DNA from: Bdellovibrio bacteriovorus
GTDB lineage: Bacteria > Bdellovibrionota > Bdellovibrionia > Bdellovibrionales > Bdellovibrionaceae
DNA length: 64,000 bases
Assembly: GCF_002208115.1 (NCBI RefSeq)
Contig: NZ_CP020946.1
Coordinates: 3,658,001 to 3,722,000, forward strand
Direction of reading: 5' to 3'
Position numbers and translations under genes: made by a program. Below, piece after piece: positions 62,332 to 64,000 of the stretch. Every line of letters starts with the position of its first letter. The stretch's first letter is position 1. Under the pieces are notes generated by a model that saw only the letters and a list, made by a program, of their open reading frames with translations, made no database searches and was not told the DNA's origin.

Positions 62332-64000
62332 AAAGAACAAGTCTGTCGTTGTCCTGATCGTCAGTGTGTTTTGGATCGGGTACGTGATCGCCTCTGCGGT
62401 ACAGTTCTATCTAAACGTGAAAGAGCTGACCGACCGCGAAGTCGAACGCCGCTTGATACAGATGCGCTTCGTGCAAGAAAGCTTCACTCCGCTGGTCATC
62501 ACTGAGAACTTCACCCAACTGAAAGACCGACTGGAAGGTGCCCGCAACCTGTTCCTGATTGACTTCTACATTCTTCAGAATGGACCGGAAGTGGTTCTTT
62601 GGTATAACAATTTTGACAACCTTGCCGGCATTAACGTCGACTATCAAAACTTCAATCAGACTCTTGAAACTGACAAGCTCGCCATTCGCACCATCAAACT
62701 GATGGACTATCGCTTCACCGTGGGCGTTTTCCAGGACAAAAACCAAATCATGCTGCAAACAGCTTTGTCGATGAAAGGGCTGATCCTCCAGGATCTTCTG
62801 ATCGTAACCCTGATTGTGGGCTTGGTCGTTTATCTGTTCCTGAAAGACATTTTGGACATCACACAGATTCTTTCCAATCGTGATCGCTCAAAGCTTGCCA
62901 GTATTAAGACCCTTTCCAAAGAGGGCCGTACACTTTTACAAGCCACCCAAACCTACGAAAGCACAAAAAAGTATCTCGAACACGAAAACAGATACTACTC
63001 AGACTCTCTGACCCCGGCCATCCTGCATGAAATGAAGTCTGGCCAGAAAGCTCCCTATGCTTTCCAAAGCACCATGATCCGCGTGGATCTGAACGGATAC
63101 ACGCAGATCTTCCTAGACAAGAAAGACGAATACGTCACCGAGATCATGAACACCTACTTCATCAAAGCCCGCGAGCTGATCGAACGCTATAACGGTTTGA
63201 TCTATCAGTACGTGGGGGATGAAATCGTTTTCCATATCAAAGAAGACAAACAGAATTCCCAAGCCCTGGCGCTGGCGTGCCTGCGCAGTGTCTTTGAAGC
63301 CGCTCAGCAGATTGAGACGAGCCTTCCCGAAGGGGCCGATCACTATTTCAAGTTAAAGGGCAGTTTTGTTCTGGGTAAGATTCGTTTTGTGAAACAGGAT
63401 TCAGGCTTTGCCCTGAGTGGCCTTCCCCTGATTGAATCTGCCCGTCTGCTAAGTCAGGTGGATGACAAGGCTTCAAGCTCGGTCACTTTCTATGCGGAAG
63501 CCGCAGATTCCGTAAGTGGTCTTTGCACGATTTCTGACACGAAAGAGACTCTGCTAAAAGGCTTTGCCAAGCCGTCAACTCTTTATCGGGCAAAGGATTT
63601 CACGACGGTGACCGAAGCCCTGCACAAGGACGTGAGCCTTCTGACATACTTCCGCAGTGACGACGACCTTTGCGCCATTTATGAATTTTTGAATGAAGAA
63701 ATCAGCAAGGGACAGGATCAGGCCTTCTTCACTGCCTTTGGCATTTTAAAGACCTTCAAAGTTCGGATGAGCGGGGAAGGGCAGGCCGATGCCTTTACCA
63801 AGTTCCTGCGCCATATCCTTACGGCAAATCAGTCCGGGAAAGCTAATGACAAAGTGCTTTCCGCTGCCATCTCATTAGCGTCGAACTTCGTCCCTTCCTA
63901 TCTGGTGAAAGAATCATTGCTGGATACTTTAAGTTCCTGTCTGGAACATGCTGACCCGCGAGTTCAGGCCAATACCATCATTGTATTGGGAGATCTGGCT
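62315..64000 (+). CDS. Membrane class III cyclase-like protein, 3'-truncated by window edge
   Basis: 562 residues are visible. The start is TTG at 62315 with AAGGAG 6 nt upstream, inside the preceding gene. One N-terminal transmembrane helix, a periplasmic sensor (about 35-145), a second helix (DLLIVTLIVGLVVYLFL, about 160), a coiled linker, then a nucleotide cyclase homology domain with MIRVDLNGYTQIF (metal Asp) and YNGLIYQYVGDEIVFHI (second metal Asp), about 253-400. After it come helical repeats like HEAT (HADPRVQANTIIVLGDLA at the edge). It may make cAMP or cGMP, or be an inactive relative. Confidence 0.82.
   Translation, partial: MFAKNKKNKSVVVLIVSVFWIGYVIASAVQFYLNVKELTDREVERRLIQMRFVQESFTPLVITENFTQLKDRLEGARNLFLIDFYILQNGPEVVLWYNNFDNLAGINVDYQNFNQTLETDKLAIRTIKLMDYRFTVGVFQDKNQIMLQTALSMKGLILQDLLIVTLIVGLVVYLFLKDILDITQILSNRDRSKLASIKTLSKEGRTLLQATQTYESTKKYLEHENRYYSDSLTPAILHEMKSGQKAPYAFQSTMIRVDLNGYTQIFLDKKDEYVTEIMNTYFIKARELIERYNGLIYQYVGDEIVFHIKEDKQNSQALALACLRSVFEAAQQIETSLPEGADHYFKLKGSFVLGKIRFVKQDSGFALSGLPLIESARLLSQVDDKASSSVTFYAEAADSVSGLCTISDTKETLLKGFAKPSTLYRAKDFTTVTEALHKDVSLLTYFRSDDDLCAIYEFLNEEISKGQDQAFFTAFGILKTFKVRMSGEGQADAFTKFLRHILTANQSGKANDKVLSAAISLASNFVPSYLVKESLLDTLSSCLEHADPRVQANTIIVLGDLA

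Overview
The window is a 64 kb, roughly 50% GC, gene-dense piece of the chromosome of a predatory deltaproteobacterium (Bdellovibrionota). It is almost certainly Bdellovibrio bacteriovorus or a very close relative. The decisive marker is the host-interaction (hit) locus at 45354-45659. It is a 101-residue secreted protein gene carrying two 10-bp direct repeats spaced exactly 42 bp apart, next to an RHS-repeat gene and a Flp/Tad pilus cluster, as known for B. bacteriovorus (Bd0108/Bd0109). The 42-bp interval is intact, so this is the wild-type allele. I see no phage, insertion sequence or CRISPR array.

Layout. 0-2.4 kb: the end of a sigma-54 activator gene and a degenerate relative behind a sigma-54-like promoter. 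2.4-5.7 kb: a three-gene muropeptide-sugar salvage operon (AmgK-like kinase, MurU-like nucleotidyltransferase, NamZ/DUF1343 muramidase). 5.7-10.6 kb, minus strand: two Gly-rich secreted proteins and a TadG-like protein whose gene is split by a 50-bp insert containing a sequencing-library transposon end. 10.7-12.7 kb: a secreted protein and NagZ. 12.7-14.2 kb, minus: MotA/MotB. 14.3-17.1 kb: PAP2 phosphatase, SDR epimerase, MtgA, DUF523. 17.1-24.1 kb, minus: ABC-2 exporter, TypA, DusB, nitroreductase, aspartokinase. 24.6-31 kb, minus: MltG with an arginine/ornithine succinyltransferase-type catabolic operon. 31-34 kb: BatE-like protein, BamD, TPR protein, Hpt. 34-36 kb: chemoreceptor and a small secreted protein. 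36-43.7 kb: Flp/Tad pilus cluster including a fused TadZ-TadA. 43.7-46 kb: hit locus. 46-49.7 kb: response regulator and two outer-membrane barrel-like proteins. 49.8-51.8 kb: groES-groEL. 51.9-60.2 kb: secreted proteins, three tRNAs, QueF, a large lipoprotein, guanine deaminase, papain-like protease. 60.3-64 kb: a HExxH secreted protein and a membrane cyclase running off the end.

Two themes recur. The first is cell-wall work suited to a predator living in another cell's periplasm: NamZ, NagZ, AmgK and MurU for sugar recovery, MtgA and MltG for its own wall. The second is surface and predation signalling: Flp pilus, hit proteins, chemoreceptor, stator, secreted proteases, cyclase. Housekeeping genes are intact and ordinary. 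Functions are assigned from motifs recognised by eye; no database search was run. Start sites were chosen from Shine-Dalgarno spacing and family length.
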